The notes beneath the pieces were generated by a model. That model was not told the origin of the DNA, searched no databases, and saw nothing but the letters and a program-made list of their open reading frames with translations. Positions 63,891 through 64,000 of a stretch of 64,000 nucleotides of DNA are shown piece by piece. The position numbers and the translations under genes were made by a program. Each line of letters starts with the position of its first letter. Within the stretch, counting starts at the first letter, position 1. The stretch spans positions 62,001 to 126,000 of the forward strand of contig NZ_ML058597.1 of assembly GCF_003635165.1 (NCBI RefSeq), written 5' to 3'. The stretch is from Burkholderia sp. Nafp2/4-1b (lineage in GTDB: Bacteria; Pseudomonadota; Gammaproteobacteria; Burkholderiales; Burkholderiaceae).

Positions 63891-64000
63891 CGTCGACAAC
63901 GGCGCGATCGCGCACCGAGCATATCGACGCGGTCTCGCCAGCTTGTCTGAAATTCAGCGAAAGATGGCCATATTGCCACTTCCACGGGATTCGCCCGTAT

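Overview
The window looks like a piece of a high-GC Burkholderia replicon, most likely a Burkholderia cepacia complex secondary chromosome. The evidence is codon use, the glycine betaine and choline gene sets, an aromatic amine dehydrogenase operon and many GlxA/AraC and LysR regulators. The species call is inference. No rRNA, tRNA, CRISPR array, transposase or phage gene was seen.

Layout. 1-450: 3' end of an EmrA-type efflux adaptor. 701-8447 (minus strand): a RiPP operon. It starts with a 57-residue precursor missing from ordinary gene calls, followed by a radical SAM/SPASM-type maturase, a secreted alpha/beta hydrolase, an HlyD-family adaptor, a C39-peptidase ABC exporter and a TolC-family channel. 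Its upstream part is visibly AT-richer than its surroundings. The island lies between two imperfect copies of the emrA 3' end (213-588 and 9021-9345), which suggests insertion. The precursor has a double-glycine leader and a short core with F-A-N and W-S-K triads, as expected for three-residue cyclophane peptides (triceptides, Xye-like). This is the most interesting system in the window.

9473-13072: glutathione-independent formaldehyde dehydrogenase, a zinc-ribbon membrane protein and a MocR/PdxR-type regulator. 13394-14806: a secreted beta-propeller/discoidin protein. 14864-28793: a glycine betaine catabolism cluster (gbdR-like regulator, glyA, dipeptidase, V4R-like protein, dgcA, dgcB, etfA/etfB-like, gbcA, gbcB, betaine-binding protein). 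28973-35517: APC permease, purU, then the choline sulfate module (LysR, betC, choX). Together these convert choline sulfate to choline, and glycine betaine to dimethylglycine, sarcosine, glycine and serine. FdhA and PurU are placed to handle the one-carbon units. 35770-36909: porin.

37064-44062 (minus strand): a low-oxygen style operon (small protein, fabI, ackA, pta, DUF3141/PhaC-like) and adhP, which has an ANR/FNR-type promoter. 44293-48138: MFS transporter, YbjQ protein and two AraC-type regulators. 48379-52357: aromatic amine dehydrogenase operon (large subunit, MauE, MauD, TTQ small subunit, two monoheme cytochromes) with no mauG. 52374-55866: CYTH/CHAD triphosphatase and SulP transporter. 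56079-63855: SDR, LysR, a small-protein/hydrolase group with a truncated tautomerase, an FtrA-like regulator, a nitrilase and a Tat-exported epoxide hydrolase.
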